NCBI RefSeq assembly: GCF_046533115.1
Contig: NZ_JAJQRC010000004.1
Span: forward strand, 89,156-153,155
Direction of reading: 5' to 3'
Length of the DNA: 64,000 nucleotides
DNA from: JAIRMO01 sp046533115
GTDB lineage: Bacteria > Spirochaetota > Spirochaetia > Treponematales > Breznakiellaceae
Part shown: positions 26,152-34,167 of the stretch, one piece after another
Layout of the letters: the number at the start of each line of letters is the position of its first letter
Position numbering within the stretch: position 1 is the stretch's first letter
Notes under the pieces: model-generated
What the model was told of the DNA's origin: nothing
Databases searched by the model: none
Seen by the model: only the letters and a program-made list of their open reading frames with translations
Translations under genes and position numbers: made by a program

Positions 26152-27174
26152 GTGCGGATCCTGACGGTCTCTGATTTTGATATCGCCCTGGCGGCGGAAG
26201 CCCTGAGATCCGGGCGCTTGGTCGCCTTTCCGACGGAAACCGTCTACGGTCTGGGGGCCGACGGGTTTAACCCCGCGGCCCTGGCACGGGTGTTTGAGGT
26301 TAAAAACCGGCCCCGCTTTGATCCCCTGATCATCCACATCGCCCGGGTGGAAGGGCTGGAACTGGCGGCGGACCTGGAACTTCTGGAGGGGGAGGCCCGG
26401 AGAAAAACCGACCTGCTCTGTGAAAAGCTCTGGCCCGGGCCTTTGACCCTGATCCTTCCCAAAAGGCGGGAAATTCCGGAACTTGCCACCGCGGGGCTTG
26501 CCACCGTGGCGGTCCGGCTGCCGGATCACCCGGCGGCCCAAAAACTCATCGCCCTATCCACCGGGGCGGTGGCCGCCCCCAGCGCCAACCCCTTCGGCCG
26601 TCTTAGTCCCACCAGGGCGGAACATGTCCGGGACCAGCTGGGGGACCGGGTAGACCTGATCCTGGACGGGGGCCGGACCAGGGTTGGGGTAGAGTCCACC
26701 GTCCTGGACATGACCGGCCCTTCCCCCCGGATCCTCCGCCCCGGGGGCGTCCCCCAAGAGCGGATCGAGGCCCTTATCGGGCCGGTAGCCCCCCCCCAAG
26801 AAACGGAAGGCCCGGTCAACGCTCCGGGGCAACTCAAAAGCCACTATGCCCCCCGTACCCCCCTCACCCTATATGAAAAGGATGCAATGATCGCCTTGGA
26901 TTTTGATCCCCGGGGGGCCTGCCTTTTCTTTGACGGAGCCTCCCGGGACCGGTGGCTTCAGGGGCAGCGGGACCTTCCCGGATCCGGCCCGTTCCCCGGA
27001 ATTCGGGTCCTTTCCGAGGAGGGGAATACCACGGAGGCCGCGGCCAATCTCTTTGATACCCTCCACGAGCTGGACCGGCTGGGCTTTTCCCGGATTAGGG
27101 CGGAGGAAGCCCCCCCCTCGGGGCTGGGACCGGCCATTAATGACCGCCTTTGCAAAGCCGCGGCCCGAGAATAG
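26152..27174 (+). CDS. tsaC: Threonylcarbamoyl-AMP synthase, Sua5 type
   Basis: The 340-residue protein has a YrdC/TsaC domain (LVAFPTETVYGLGADG, KNRPRFDPLIIHI, WPGPLTLILP, VAAPSANPFGRLSPT) and a C-terminal Sua5 domain after the linker SHYAPRTPL. The enzyme makes threonylcarbamoyl-AMP for the t6A37 modification of tRNAs reading ANN codons. The GTG at 26152 was chosen because AGGGGG lies five bases before it; a TTG three bases earlier is the alternative. It follows corA directly. Confidence 0.92.
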   Translation: MRILTVSDFDIALAAEALRSGRLVAFPTETVYGLGADGFNPAALARVFEVKNRPRFDPLIIHIARVEGLELAADLELLEGEARRKTDLLCEKLWPGPLTLILPKRREIPELATAGLATVAVRLPDHPAAQKLIALSTGAVAAPSANPFGRLSPTRAEHVRDQLGDRVDLILDGGRTRVGVESTVLDMTGPSPRILRPGGVPQERIEALIGPVAPPQETEGPVNAPGQLKSHYAPRTPLTLYEKDAMIALDFDPRGACLFFDGASRDRWLQGQRDLPGSGPFPGIRVLSEEGNTTEAAANLFDTLHELDRLGFSRIRAEEAPPSGLGPAINDRLCKAAARE

Positions 27175-27192
27175 CCGGTACCGCGTAAGCAG

Positions 27193-27234
27193 CCCCGATA
27201 ATCGGGATTTTTGCGGCATCAAGCGCAAAAAATC
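27193..27234. terminator. Terminator between tsaC and HAD phosphatase genes
   Basis: A CCCGAT-A-ATCGGG hairpin is followed by ATTTTTG on the plus strand. It is nested beside a second inverted repeat (GATTTTTGCG / GCAAAAAATC). It lies between convergent genes and could work in both directions. Confidence 0.65.
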
Positions 27235-27252
27235 CACCAGTGCAACAGGCTG

Positions 27253-28074
27253 CTAGGTATGGGCCGCCGGGTCTTGAGAAGCATCCATGCCCGGGGGAAT
27301 CTCGAAGACCCCCTCCAGAATATGCTTGGGCCGGTAGGGAAATCGGGGAATATCCGCCATCTTGGTGACCCCCGAAAGGACCAGGACCGTCTCGATTTCC
27401 GCTTCCACCCCGGCAACTATGTCCGTATCCATGCGGTCCCCGATAATAACCGTTTCTTCCCGCTTTGCGTTGAGCCTTCGCAGGCCGTGCCGCATCATCA
27501 GGGGATTGGGCTTCCCCACAAAATAGGCCTTGGTCTCGGTGGACAGTTCTATGGGGGCCACCAGGGAACCGCAGGCCGGAACTATCCCCCCTTCCACCGG
27601 CCCGGTTAGATCCGGGTTGGTACCGATCAATCGGGCTCCCCCAAAAACCAGTTTGACCGCCCGTTCCAGAGCCTCCAGACTGTACCCCCTACCCTCCCCC
27701 ACTACCACATAATCGGGATTCACGTTATTCATGGTGAACCCCGCGTCGTATAGGGCCTGGATCAGCCCCGGTTCCCCGATGACGTAGACGGAACCACCCG
27801 GTTTTTGGGAGGCCAGGAACCCCGCCGTGGCCAGGGCGCTGGTATAAAAATGTTCCGGGTCCACGATGATCCCCAGCCGGGCAAGCTTCTGGGACAGTTC
27901 CAGGGGGGAGCGTTCACTGGAATTGGTCAAAAAGAGAAAGGCCTTGTTACTGTGGGTTAGCCACTCCACAAAATCCACCGCCCCGGGAAGAACCATATTT
28001 CCATGGTAGATCACCCCGTCCATGTCGATAATAAAGGCCCGTTTGGACCTGATATATTCCAGATCGTTTTCCAT
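27253..28074 (-). CDS. HAD-superfamily phosphatase (NagD-like)
   Basis: The 273-residue protein has HAD motif I FIIDMDGVIYHG, motif II FLTNSS, the NagD-type cap and motif IV GDRMDTDI, with GKPNPLMM before it. This subfamily (NagD, p-nitrophenylphosphatase, phosphoglycolate phosphatase) dephosphorylates nucleotides, sugar phosphates or phosphoglycolate. The exact substrate is unknown. It is encoded alone on the minus strand, between convergent tsaC and the divergent hemerythrin gene. Confidence 0.88.
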   Translation of the reverse strand: MENDLEYIRSKRAFIIDMDGVIYHGNMVLPGAVDFVEWLTHSNKAFLFLTNSSERSPLELSQKLARLGIIVDPEHFYTSALATAGFLASQKPGGSVYVIGEPGLIQALYDAGFTMNNVNPDYVVVGEGRGYSLEALERAVKLVFGGARLIGTNPDLTGPVEGGIVPACGSLVAPIELSTETKAYFVGKPNPLMMRHGLRRLNAKREETVIIGDRMDTDIVAGVEAEIETVLVLSGVTKMADIPRFPYRPKHILEGVFEIPPGMDASQDPAAHT

Positions 28075-28168
28075 GCTTCAACTATAGCCTATTTTTTAAG
28101 GATTGTAACTATTGTTATATTTTTATATCTTATAGAAGAAGCTGCAAAGTCCTATGATGAGGCAGGGT

Positions 28169-28606
28169 ATGAGTGATAATATTATTGTTGAATGGGATGA
28201 TCGGTATTTAATCGGTATTCCCCTGATAGATGAGCAGCATAAAGAACTTATCCGGTTGACCAATAATCTTTACGAGAGCTGTCTCCAGGGAGACGAAGCG
28301 GCCCGGGAGAACTTTAGGATCGCGATCCAGGGAACAGTGGATTATGTAAAGTTCCATTTCGGCGCGGAAGAGCAGATTCTGAAAAATGTCAATTACCCTG
28401 AATTTACGGCCCATAAGAAGCAACACGAGGAATTTGTCAGACAGGTGCTGGAGGAGGTTAAAAATTTTGAGGAGGGTAAAAAATTCGTCCCCAATATTTT
28501 TGTCCGTTTCCTCCGGGATTGGATCCTGACCCATATTGCCATGGTGGATAAAAAATATGCCGAATATATTATAAATCTCAAAAAAAATGGCGGGTTGAAA
28601 ATATAA
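28169..28606 (+). CDS. Bacteriohemerythrin
   Basis: The 145-residue four-helix protein carries the seven diiron ligands of hemerythrin: His in IPLIDEQHKEL, His and Glu in VKFHFGAEEQ, two His in HKKQHEEF, and His and Asp in LTHIAMVDKKY. It binds O2 reversibly and in anaerobes may act as an oxygen scavenger or sensor. No fused sensor domain is present. The start at 28169 has GAGG six bases upstream; the frame also opens at 28154. Confidence 0.93.
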   Translation: MSDNIIVEWDDRYLIGIPLIDEQHKELIRLTNNLYESCLQGDEAARENFRIAIQGTVDYVKFHFGAEEQILKNVNYPEFTAHKKQHEEFVRQVLEEVKNFEEGKKFVPNIFVRFLRDWILTHIAMVDKKYAEYIINLKKNGGLKI

Positions 28607-28668
28607 GCTCATAGGCGGAGCGTACGGAGGGTAGTATACCCCCTATTCCAATAATACCGAGGTTTCTC

Positions 28669-30630
28669 ATGATAGTGGTTTTGTCCCAGGGTGTTTCGGT
28701 TCATGATAAGGAAATGGTTCGGATATATTTAAAGGACCGGGGCTTTAGCCTCCGGGAACAGGCCCTGGGGGAAGATGAGATCATCGCTGCCTCGGGGAAG
28801 GGGGTGGTGGATATCCGGGAACTCAGCCTGCTGCCCGGAGTTGAACGGGTGGCGGCAACCTCCAAACCCTATGAATTGGCCTCCCGGGAAACCAAGGCCG
28901 AGGATACCATTGTGAGCGTGGGGGGAGCGGCGCAGTCCACCGGCCTGGTAAAAATCGGCGGCTCCCGGATTTCGGTGATCGCCGGTCCCTGCGCCGTGGA
29001 AAGCCGGGAGCAGATCATGGAAACCGCCGCCATGGTCCGGGAATCCGGGGCGGTGATCCTCCGGGGAGGGGCGTTTAAGCCCCGGACCAGCCCCTATGCC
29101 TTCCAGGGTCTGGGAATGAAGGGCCTGGAATACATGAAAGCCGCGGGAGAAGCCCAGGGTATGCCCATTGTGACCGAAGTGGTTTCCCCGGAACTGGCGG
29201 TCCAGATGAAGGATATCACCGATATGTTCCAGATTGGCGCCCGGAATATGCAAAACTATGAATTACTGAAAAAAGTCGGCTCCCTGGGGAAGCCGGTACT
29301 GCTTAAACGGGGCCCTTCGGCGACCATTGAGGAATGGCTCCTCTCCGCCGAATACCTTTTGGCTTCGGGTACCCAGGATGTGGTCCTCTGCGAACGGGGG
29401 ATCCGGACCTTTGAAACCTATACCCGGAATACCCTGGATATTTCCGCCATCCCCGTGGTCAAGGCCCTTTCCCACCTGCCGGTAATCGTGGATCCCAGTC
29501 ACGCGGTAGGTATCCGGGCCAAGGTAAGTTCCGCAGGGCTGGCCGCCATAGCCGCCGGGGCCGACGGTCTGACCATAGAGGTTCACCCCCGGCCGGACGA
29601 AGCCCTTTCCGACGGCCCCCAATCCCTCTACCCGGAACAATTTGAACGGCTCATGCGGGATATTGAAGCCCTGGCCCCAGTGGTGGGAAAGGAACTGCTT
29701 CGGACACCCCTGCCTTCCCATGGAGGAGGGGCCCATCATACCGAGATCCTGACAAAAGCGGGGGATAGCGAGGAGCGGGGGGATATTCCCGCGGCCTTCT
29801 CCGGGGAAAGCGGCGCCTTTGCCGAACAGGCCTTGATGAGGGTCTTCGGCGAAGAGGCTTCCCGGCTGCGATGTCCCTCCTTTCGGGCGGTTTTTGACGC
29901 GGTGCTGGATGGTTCCGCCATGGCCGGGATAGTGCCCGTGGAAAACAGCCTGGCCGGTTCGGTCCACGAGAATTACGACCTCTTTCTACGTTACCCGGAT
30001 ATCGCTATTGTGGGGGAATTAAAACTCAGGATAGTCCACTGCCTTATCGGGGATGAAAAAGCCGATCTTGATACCATAAAAATAGTCCGCAGCCACCCCC
30101 AGGGCTTTGCCCAATGCCGGGATTTTCTGGACAAATATCCCCACTGGCAGCTTGAGGCCTGTAACGATACCGCCACCGCGGTAGCTTCCATTGCCCGGGA
30201 AGGGGCAACCAAGGTAGCGGCTATCGCCGGGGAAGCCGCCGCCAAGATCCACGGCCTCAAGGTGCTCAGGATGGGGATCGAGACCAATCCCTTAAACTAC
30301 ACCCGGTTTGTTATTATTACCCGGAGAATAGGGGACAAGGTCTCCGTCCCCCCCAGTTTAGGTTCGGAACCCCCCAATAAGGCTTCCCTGGTTTTTTCAG
30401 TTCCCGATACCCCGGGCTCTCTTTTTGCCTGCCTCAAAATCATGAGCGAACGGGGGATCAATCTATCCAAGCTGGAATCCCGGCCCATCCAGGGACAACC
30501 CTGGCGTTATCTCTTCTATGTGGACGTGAACATCCCCGAGTCCGAGGGGACCTTTGATCCGGCCATTGAGGAATTAAAAACAAAAACCGAAGATTTCCGT
30601 TTTCTGGGGGTGTACCGGGGCTCACTGTAG
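28669..30630 (+). CDS. Fused DAHP synthase and prephenate dehydratase
   Basis: One 653-residue frame holds two aromatic-pathway enzymes. Residues 1-75 form a ferredoxin-like regulatory domain as in Thermotoga-type DAHP synthase. About 85-345 is a type I-beta DAHP synthase (AGPCAVES, LRGGAFKPRTSPYAFQG, LLKRGPSATIEEWL, VDPSHAVG). From about 380 a prephenate dehydratase follows (AFSGESGAFAEQAL, VPVENSLAGSVHENYDLF, NYTRF), then an ACT domain (LESRPIQGQPWRYLFYVDV). The protein thus combines the first step of the shikimate pathway with a late phenylalanine step, each with a regulatory domain. No frameshift or internal stop is seen. Confidence 0.92.
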   Translation: MIVVLSQGVSVHDKEMVRIYLKDRGFSLREQALGEDEIIAASGKGVVDIRELSLLPGVERVAATSKPYELASRETKAEDTIVSVGGAAQSTGLVKIGGSRISVIAGPCAVESREQIMETAAMVRESGAVILRGGAFKPRTSPYAFQGLGMKGLEYMKAAGEAQGMPIVTEVVSPELAVQMKDITDMFQIGARNMQNYELLKKVGSLGKPVLLKRGPSATIEEWLLSAEYLLASGTQDVVLCERGIRTFETYTRNTLDISAIPVVKALSHLPVIVDPSHAVGIRAKVSSAGLAAIAAGADGLTIEVHPRPDEALSDGPQSLYPEQFERLMRDIEALAPVVGKELLRTPLPSHGGGAHHTEILTKAGDSEERGDIPAAFSGESGAFAEQALMRVFGEEASRLRCPSFRAVFDAVLDGSAMAGIVPVENSLAGSVHENYDLFLRYPDIAIVGELKLRIVHCLIGDEKADLDTIKIVRSHPQGFAQCRDFLDKYPHWQLEACNDTATAVASIAREGATKVAAIAGEAAAKIHGLKVLRMGIETNPLNYTRFVIITRRIGDKVSVPPSLGSEPPNKASLVFSVPDTPGSLFACLKIMSERGINLSKLESRPIQGQPWRYLFYVDVNIPESEGTFDPAIEELKTKTEDFRFLGVYRGSL

Positions 30631-30682
30631 GGGCCGGCCGCCTGAACACGGCGGAGTTCTGTTTTTTTTAAGGAGGAAGATT

Positions 30683-31924
30683 ATGTTCACCTGTGATAAG
30701 GACCGGGTAAAGGATAAAATTGAAACCTTTGCCCAATTCGGAGCCACCAGCCGGGGGGGAATAACCCGGTTTTCCCTGTCCAAAGAGGCGGTTCAGGCCA
30801 GGAATGAGTTCGTTAAGCGGATGAAGGCCCTTAAAATTAAGGTTTTTACCGATGATCTGGCCAATATGTATGCCACGGTTCCGGGGTCTGATCCGGCGCT
30901 GCCCGGTATTGTTATGGCCTCCCACCTGGATTCGGTGAGGAACGGCGGCAACTATGACGGGGTCCTCGGGGTGATCGCCGCCATGGAGGTGGCGGAGACC
31001 ATGGTACGGGATAAAATTCCCCATCGCCGCCCCTTTACCGCCATGGTCTGGACCAATGAGGAGGGCTCCCGCTATCCTCCGGCAATGATGAGTTCCGGTA
31101 TCCTCTGTGGAAAATTTGAAAAGGAGACCATGCTCCTGTCCAAAAGCCCCGAGGGGAAAACCTTTGGGGAGGCCCTGGGGGATAGCGGTTTTGTGGGGGA
31201 CCAGGCCAACCGGCTTAATTCCCGGGATTACACCATGATGCTGGAACTCCATATTGAGCAGGGGCCTATTCTGGAGGCTAAAAAAAAACAGATCGGTGTG
31301 GTGGAGGGGGTCTTGGGTATGGTAAACTACCGGATAAGTACCCATGGGCAGGCGGATCATGCGGGGACTACCCCCATGTCCTACCGGAAGGACGCCCTTC
31401 TGGCCGCTGCGGACACCATTAAATACCTCCATATCGAATTAGACAAACTGGATAAGCATCTCGTGTATACTACGGGAGAACTGGTGGTTCACCCTTGTGT
31501 TCATACGGTTATCCCCGATTATGTAGAGTTTTCCCTGGATGCCCGTCACCGGGATCCGGAGGTAATGAAACAGGTGGTCAAGGTGATCAAAGGCCTCCCC
31601 AAAAAGATGGATAAATGTACGGTAAGCTACCGGGAAGCCTGGGCCCGAAAAACGGTCTACTTTAACCGGAAACTGGTAACTATCGTCGAAAAAAATGCCA
31701 AGGATCTGGGGTATTCCGCCATGAAGATCTACAGCGGGGCGGGACACGATGCCCAGTACGTAGCGGAGCTGATCCCCACCACCATGATCTTTGTACCCAG
31801 TAAAGGCGGCCACAGCCACTGCGAGGAGGAGTTTACCTCGGTGGACGAGGCATGGCAAGGTATCAACGTGGCCCTGAATACGGTTCTGGAGGCGGACGCT
31901 AAATCCCCGGATTCTGCGGACTAA
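30683..31924 (+). CDS. M20 family amidase, hydantoinase/N-carbamoylase type
   Basis: The 413-residue zinc hydrolase matches the N-carbamoyl-L-amino acid hydrolase/allantoate amidohydrolase group. It shows metal ligands in ASHLDSVRNGGNYDGVLGV, WTNEEGSRYP and ELHIEQGPILE, the substrate HGQADHAGTTPM loop, and a late His in GGHSHCEEEF. It removes a carbamoyl group to release an amino acid or ureidoglycolate-like product. AAGGAGG lies upstream of the ATG. An amidohydrolase, a DUF3311 gene and an SSS symporter gene follow on the same strand, suggesting one uptake and degradation pathway for a carbamoyl or cyclic amide compound. Confidence 0.88.
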   Translation: MFTCDKDRVKDKIETFAQFGATSRGGITRFSLSKEAVQARNEFVKRMKALKIKVFTDDLANMYATVPGSDPALPGIVMASHLDSVRNGGNYDGVLGVIAAMEVAETMVRDKIPHRRPFTAMVWTNEEGSRYPPAMMSSGILCGKFEKETMLLSKSPEGKTFGEALGDSGFVGDQANRLNSRDYTMMLELHIEQGPILEAKKKQIGVVEGVLGMVNYRISTHGQADHAGTTPMSYRKDALLAAADTIKYLHIELDKLDKHLVYTTGELVVHPCVHTVIPDYVEFSLDARHRDPEVMKQVVKVIKGLPKKMDKCTVSYREAWARKTVYFNRKLVTIVEKNAKDLGYSAMKIYSGAGHDAQYVAELIPTTMIFVPSKGGHSHCEEEFTSVDEAWQGINVALNTVLEADAKSPDSAD

Positions 31925-31987
31925 GCCCCCTAGAAGCAGCCGTAATGCAGATTTTGTATAAAAAATGTATAAAAATGTAATTTTCGC

Positions 31988-32016
31988 TTGATTTTTTATA
32001 TTTCATGTATTATTAT
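31988..32016 (+). promoter_or_regulatory. Predicted sigma-70 promoter upstream of the amidohydrolase
   Basis: TTGATT, a 17-base spacer and TATTAT lie in a strongly AT-rich stretch about 190 bases before the amidohydrolase start. A GC-rich hairpin with a T run lies between this promoter and the gene. Confidence 0.55.
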
Positions 32017-32076
32017 ACTTTTGTAATTCTTTCCGGTGTTTAGTGGACCTTTTTAAAAATCCAGTTTGTTTTGGAA

Positions 32077-32114
32077 AGGGCGGCCAACCTTAAAATTAGG
32101 CCGGCCCGTTTTCT
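32077..32114 (+). terminator. Hairpin with T run in the amidohydrolase leader
   Basis: GGGCGGCC pairs imperfectly with GGCCGGCCC across an AT-rich loop, and CGTTTTCTCTC follows. It lies downstream of the predicted promoter and upstream of the coding start, so it could end transcripts from the carbamoylase gene or act as an attenuator for the amidohydrolase. Confidence 0.5.
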
Positions 32115-32203
32115 CTCTAGGTTAAGGCTACCTTCCCGAAGCCATAATTTGGGAAATGTCCTTGGACGGCGGAAATATCATTATCGTAAAGAAGGTTCCT
32201 GAT

Positions 32204-33817
32204 ATGTTCTACGCGGATACGATTTTTATTAACGGAAATATCTATACCCTGGATGACGATAATCCCCGGGCCCGGGCGCTGGCCCTGTGGAAGGGGGAAT
32301 TTCTGGCGGCGGGAGATGAAGAGGGTTGTGAGGTTTTTAAAGGACCGGATACCAGGGTTATCGACCTTGAGGGAAGGACGGTCCTGCCTGGTTTTAACGA
32401 TACCCATTGCCACCTCTTATCCCTCCGGGGACAGCAGTTGTTACAGTTGGACTGTTCTTCCGGTAAGGTAAAATCCATAGACGATATTCTGGAGCTCGTT
32501 AAAAAAGCAGTGGAAACCACCCCCAAAGGACAGTGGATCCTGGCCGGTTCCCTGGATCCGGCGAAGCTGGCGGAAAAACGCCCCCCTACCCGATTGGAGT
32601 TGGATAGGGTTGCCCCCCAGCATCCGGTCCATATCCGGGCCCAGTCCTGTCACATGGGCGTAGTCAACAGCCGGGGATTTTCCCTGGCGGGGATCACCGC
32701 TGATACCCCCAATCCCCCGGGTGGGGAATTTGAAAAGGACAGCCGGGGGGAGCTGACCGGTATTTGTAAAGAAGAGGCCCATTTCCTTTTTGTTACCGGT
32801 ATGGGCGGCGGTACCAGCTTTGTGCCCTCCTACACCCCGGAACAGTACCTGAAAGCCCTGGAACTCGCCTGTAAGGAGTATAACCGTTACGGGATCACCA
32901 GTGTGGGGGATGCCCTGATCAATCCCCCGGAGATCCGGGCCTATACCCAGGCGTATAACACGGGAACTTTGACGGTTCGGGTGTATATGATCGTCCTGGA
33001 TATTAACCTCCCCCTGATAAAACAACTGGGCCTTTCCAGCGGATTCGGCAACGAATGGGTCAGGATGGGGGGGATCAAGAGTTTTGTGGACGGCGCTATC
33101 GCGGGGCATACCGCCTGGGTCAGTGAGCCCTACCTTAACCGGCCGGATTATTACGGGATCCCTACCAAAACCCCGGAGGAAATAGAGGCCCTGGTCATGG
33201 ATGCTCACGGGGCAGGGCTGCAGATGGAGATCCACGCCAATGGGGACCGGGCCATCGAGATGGTTTTGGATGCCTATGAAAAGGCCCAGGAACGGATCCC
33301 CCGGCGGGATCCCCGGCACCGGATCGCCCATTGTACGGTGGTGAACGATAAAATTTTGGAAAGAATTAAGCGCCTGGGGGTAGTGGTTTGCCCCTTTGTC
33401 TCCTATGTGTGGGAACACGGCGATAAGATGGGGCCCTATGGGAACCGCATCGAAAGGATGTTTGCCCATCGTTCCTTTCTGGACCGGAGAATTCCCGTGG
33501 GGGCAAGTTCGGATAACCCCTGTGGGACCCAGCACCCCTATCAGGCATTGCAGGCCATGGTAACCCGGGTCAGTAGTACCGGGGAAGCCCTGGGCTTAAG
33601 CCAGAAAATAAGCCTGGAAGAGGCCCTTAAAATCTATACCCAGGGAAGCGCCTATGCCACCTTTGAGGAAAACCGGAAGGGAAAGCTCAAAACCGGTATG
33701 CTCGCTGATTTTATCGTTGTCTCCCAGGATCCCTTTACCATCGATCCCTTTGGCTTACATGAATTACAGACCCTCCAGACCTATGTGGGCGGCAAGCTGG
33801 TTTATAATGCCCTGTAA
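32204..33817 (+). CDS. YtcJ-like metal-dependent amidohydrolase
   Basis: The 537-residue protein is a long amidohydrolase of the YtcJ/AepA (Amidohydro_3) group. It has the N-terminal composite beta domain (FINGNIYTLDDDNPRA), HxH metal motif LPGFNDTHCHL, a conserved EIHANGDRAIEMVLDAYE, then RIAHCTVVND and GASSDNP for the remaining ligands. Members hydrolyse amide, formamide or cyclic amide bonds; the substrate is unknown. The start at 32204 was chosen because GAAGG lies eight bases upstream and the family N-terminus begins there. Its neighbours suggest hydantoin-like or ureide compounds. Confidence 0.82.
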   Translation: MFYADTIFINGNIYTLDDDNPRARALALWKGEFLAAGDEEGCEVFKGPDTRVIDLEGRTVLPGFNDTHCHLLSLRGQQLLQLDCSSGKVKSIDDILELVKKAVETTPKGQWILAGSLDPAKLAEKRPPTRLELDRVAPQHPVHIRAQSCHMGVVNSRGFSLAGITADTPNPPGGEFEKDSRGELTGICKEEAHFLFVTGMGGGTSFVPSYTPEQYLKALELACKEYNRYGITSVGDALINPPEIRAYTQAYNTGTLTVRVYMIVLDINLPLIKQLGLSSGFGNEWVRMGGIKSFVDGAIAGHTAWVSEPYLNRPDYYGIPTKTPEEIEALVMDAHGAGLQMEIHANGDRAIEMVLDAYEKAQERIPRRDPRHRIAHCTVVNDKILERIKRLGVVVCPFVSYVWEHGDKMGPYGNRIERMFAHRSFLDRRIPVGASSDNPCGTQHPYQALQAMVTRVSSTGEALGLSQKISLEEALKIYTQGSAYATFEENRKGKLKTGMLADFIVVSQDPFTIDPFGLHELQTLQTYVGGKLVYNAL

Positions 33818-33833
33818 CAGGGGCTTAATAGAG

Positions 33834-33868
33834 AGGCGGCTTTAAATTAACCGGGTTTAAAGCCGCTT
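33834..33868. terminator. Hairpin between amidohydrolase and DUF3311 genes
   Basis: GCGGCTTTAAA pairs with TTTAAAGCCGC over a 9-base loop, 17 bases after the amidohydrolase stop. No long T run follows, so it may be a processing or stability hairpin. Confidence 0.55.
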
Positions 33869-33921
33869 CCGGGCGTAAAAGTTTTCCTAGAAAGCTTAAT
33901 TTGAATGTTGGAGGTTACGGA

Positions 33922-34158
33922 ATGGAAAAAAGAGTTTATCCCGGCAGGATCTTGTTGTTTCTTTTAATTTTTATCGGTTTTTTGATAATGGAATTTCCCG
34001 GGGTTCTTTTCTTTAACAGAATAGATCCCATGATCTTCGGGCTGCCCTTCATCTATAGTTTTACCCTTATCATGTGGGTAGTTATGGTGGTTTTGATGTA
34101 CATCGGCTACAAAACCAATTGGGGCAAGGGAAAAAATTTTACCGGAAAAGAAACTTAG
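33922..34158 (+). CDS. DUF3311 small membrane protein, symporter partner
   Basis: The 78-residue protein has two transmembrane helices (about 10-28 and 43-64) and looks like the DUF3311/YhdT-type subunits that precede sodium:solute symporters. The start at 33922 has GGAGG seven bases upstream. The SSS symporter gene begins 9 bases after its stop, so the two are very likely made together and the small protein may be an accessory subunit. Confidence 0.75.
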   Translation: MEKRVYPGRILLFLLIFIGFLIMEFPGVLFFNRIDPMIFGLPFIYSFTLIMWVVMVVLMYIGYKTNWGKGKNFTGKET

Positions 34159-34167
34159 GAGGACCCT

